Assembly: GCA_030152985.1 (NCBI GenBank)
Contig: JASLIE010000198.1
Location: forward strand, 1-5,928
Length of the DNA stretch: 5,928 bases
Source of the DNA: Bacillaceae bacterium
GTDB taxonomy: Bacteria > Bacillota > Bacilli > Bacillales > Amphibacillaceae
Direction of reading: 5' to 3'
Numbering within the stretch: the first letter of the stretch is position 1; each line of letters begins with the position of its first letter. The notes beneath the pieces are model-generated. The model had not been told where the DNA came from. It did not search any database and saw only the letters and a program-made list of their open reading frames with translations. Both the position numbers and the translations under genes were made by a program. Below, in pieces: positions 5,718 to 5,928 of this stretch.

Positions 5718-5805
5718 GCTTAGATTAAAAATAGATTGTTTTAAATTTAAATAAAAGGTAATATGAAGGTGAATACAAATTTTAGGTTATATTTTTGACA
5801 TAAGA

Positions 5806-5834
5806 TTGTATATTAGATTTGATTGTAGTATAAT
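5806..5834 (+). promoter_or_regulatory. Promoter of the gene starting at 5891
   Basis: TTGTAT (5806-5811) and a perfect TATAAT (5829-5834) are separated by 17 bp. Transcription would start near 5841, leaving about 50 nt of leader with a weak CCCTT/AAGGG pairing (5845-5849 with 5867-5871). A perfect TTGACA lies at 5795-5800 but is 28 bp from this -10 box and cannot pair with it. Confidence 0.6.
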
Positions 5835-5890
5835 TGATTATTGCCCCTTGCTTTAAGCTAAATTATAAGGGAAAAATATGAGGTGAAAAC

Positions 5891-5928
5891 ATGACGAAGA
5901 TGAGGAATTTTATTTCTTCAAAAATGGG
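5891..5928 (+). CDS. Start of an unidentified gene, cut by the right edge
   Basis: Only 12 codons are visible, reading MTKMRNFISSKM before the window ends. The ATG at 5891 has GAGGTG (5880-5885) five bases upstream and a good promoter about 60 bases before it, so a real gene start is likely. An in-frame ATG at 5900 is possible but less well placed. The basic, short N-terminus would suit a membrane protein. It is faintly like the beginning of lipoteichoic acid synthase (LtaS) type proteins, but a dozen residues cannot support a name. Confidence 0.6.
   Translation, partial: MTKMRNFISSKM

Noticed and set aside
5763..5798. Tiny plus-strand frame of 11 codons (MKVNTNFRLYF) with a purine-rich upstream stretch
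   Set aside because: It lies upstream of the best promoter for the right-edge gene, so it would not be in that transcript as a leader peptide. Its length is within chance expectation.
5795..5800. Perfect TTGACA as -35 box of the right-edge gene
   Set aside because: No -10 box lies at 16-18 bp (the position reads TTTGAT), and the good TATAAT is 28 bp away.
5878..5886. ATG-AGG-TGA minimal start-stop overlapping the ribosome-binding site of the right-edge gene
   Set aside because: ATGAGGTGA arises naturally when GAGGTGA is preceded by AT. No independent ribosome-binding site serves it.
5669..5890. Search for a purine or other riboswitch between the NCS2 permease and the divergent gene
   Set aside because: The permease leader is predicted to be about 15 nt. 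The region is AT-rich and shows no paired aptamer-like stems or terminator upstream of either start codon.

Overview
The window is AT-rich. Its genes carry GGAGG-type ribosome-binding sites, sigma-A-like TTGACN/TATAAT promoters and oligo-U hairpin terminators, and it includes a GntR regulator of the YtrA type. This suggests a low-GC Gram-positive bacterium (Firmicutes, probably Bacillales or a neighbour); the genus cannot be named from the sequence. Nothing points to a mobile element, CRISPR array, rRNA, tRNA or prophage.

Layout. (1) Positions 1-617, minus: the N-terminal two thirds of a SLAC1/TehA-type (TDT family) membrane channel or transporter, cut by the left edge. (2) 774-1109, plus: a small cytoplasmic thioredoxin-fold protein with a CSVC active site, divergent from (1). 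It ends in a strong hairpin terminator shared with the convergent operon. (3) 4251 down to 1133, minus: a compact four-gene operon encoding a YtrA-like GntR regulator, an ABC ATPase, a six-helix ABC permease, and a 400-residue N-terminally anchored, acidic, probably beta-propeller extracytoplasmic protein of unknown role. (4) 4382-5668, minus: an NCS2-type nucleobase permease with its own terminator. (5) 5891 to the right edge, plus: the first 12 codons of a divergent gene.

The most notable part is the control region of the ABC operon (4273-4334). Its promoter, TTGACT-N18-TATAAT, lies almost wholly inside a perfect 17-bp-arm inverted repeat. A second inverted repeat sits just downstream of the predicted start of transcription. 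Both contain the same core, TGTATTA-N6-TAATACA. This looks like a double operator for the first gene of the operon, so the operon is probably autorepressed. YtrA-type regulators in Bacillus and Staphylococcus typically control ABC exporters that respond to cell-envelope stress or export amphipathic peptides. A similar role here is inference, and the fourth gene has no counterpart that I recognise in those systems.
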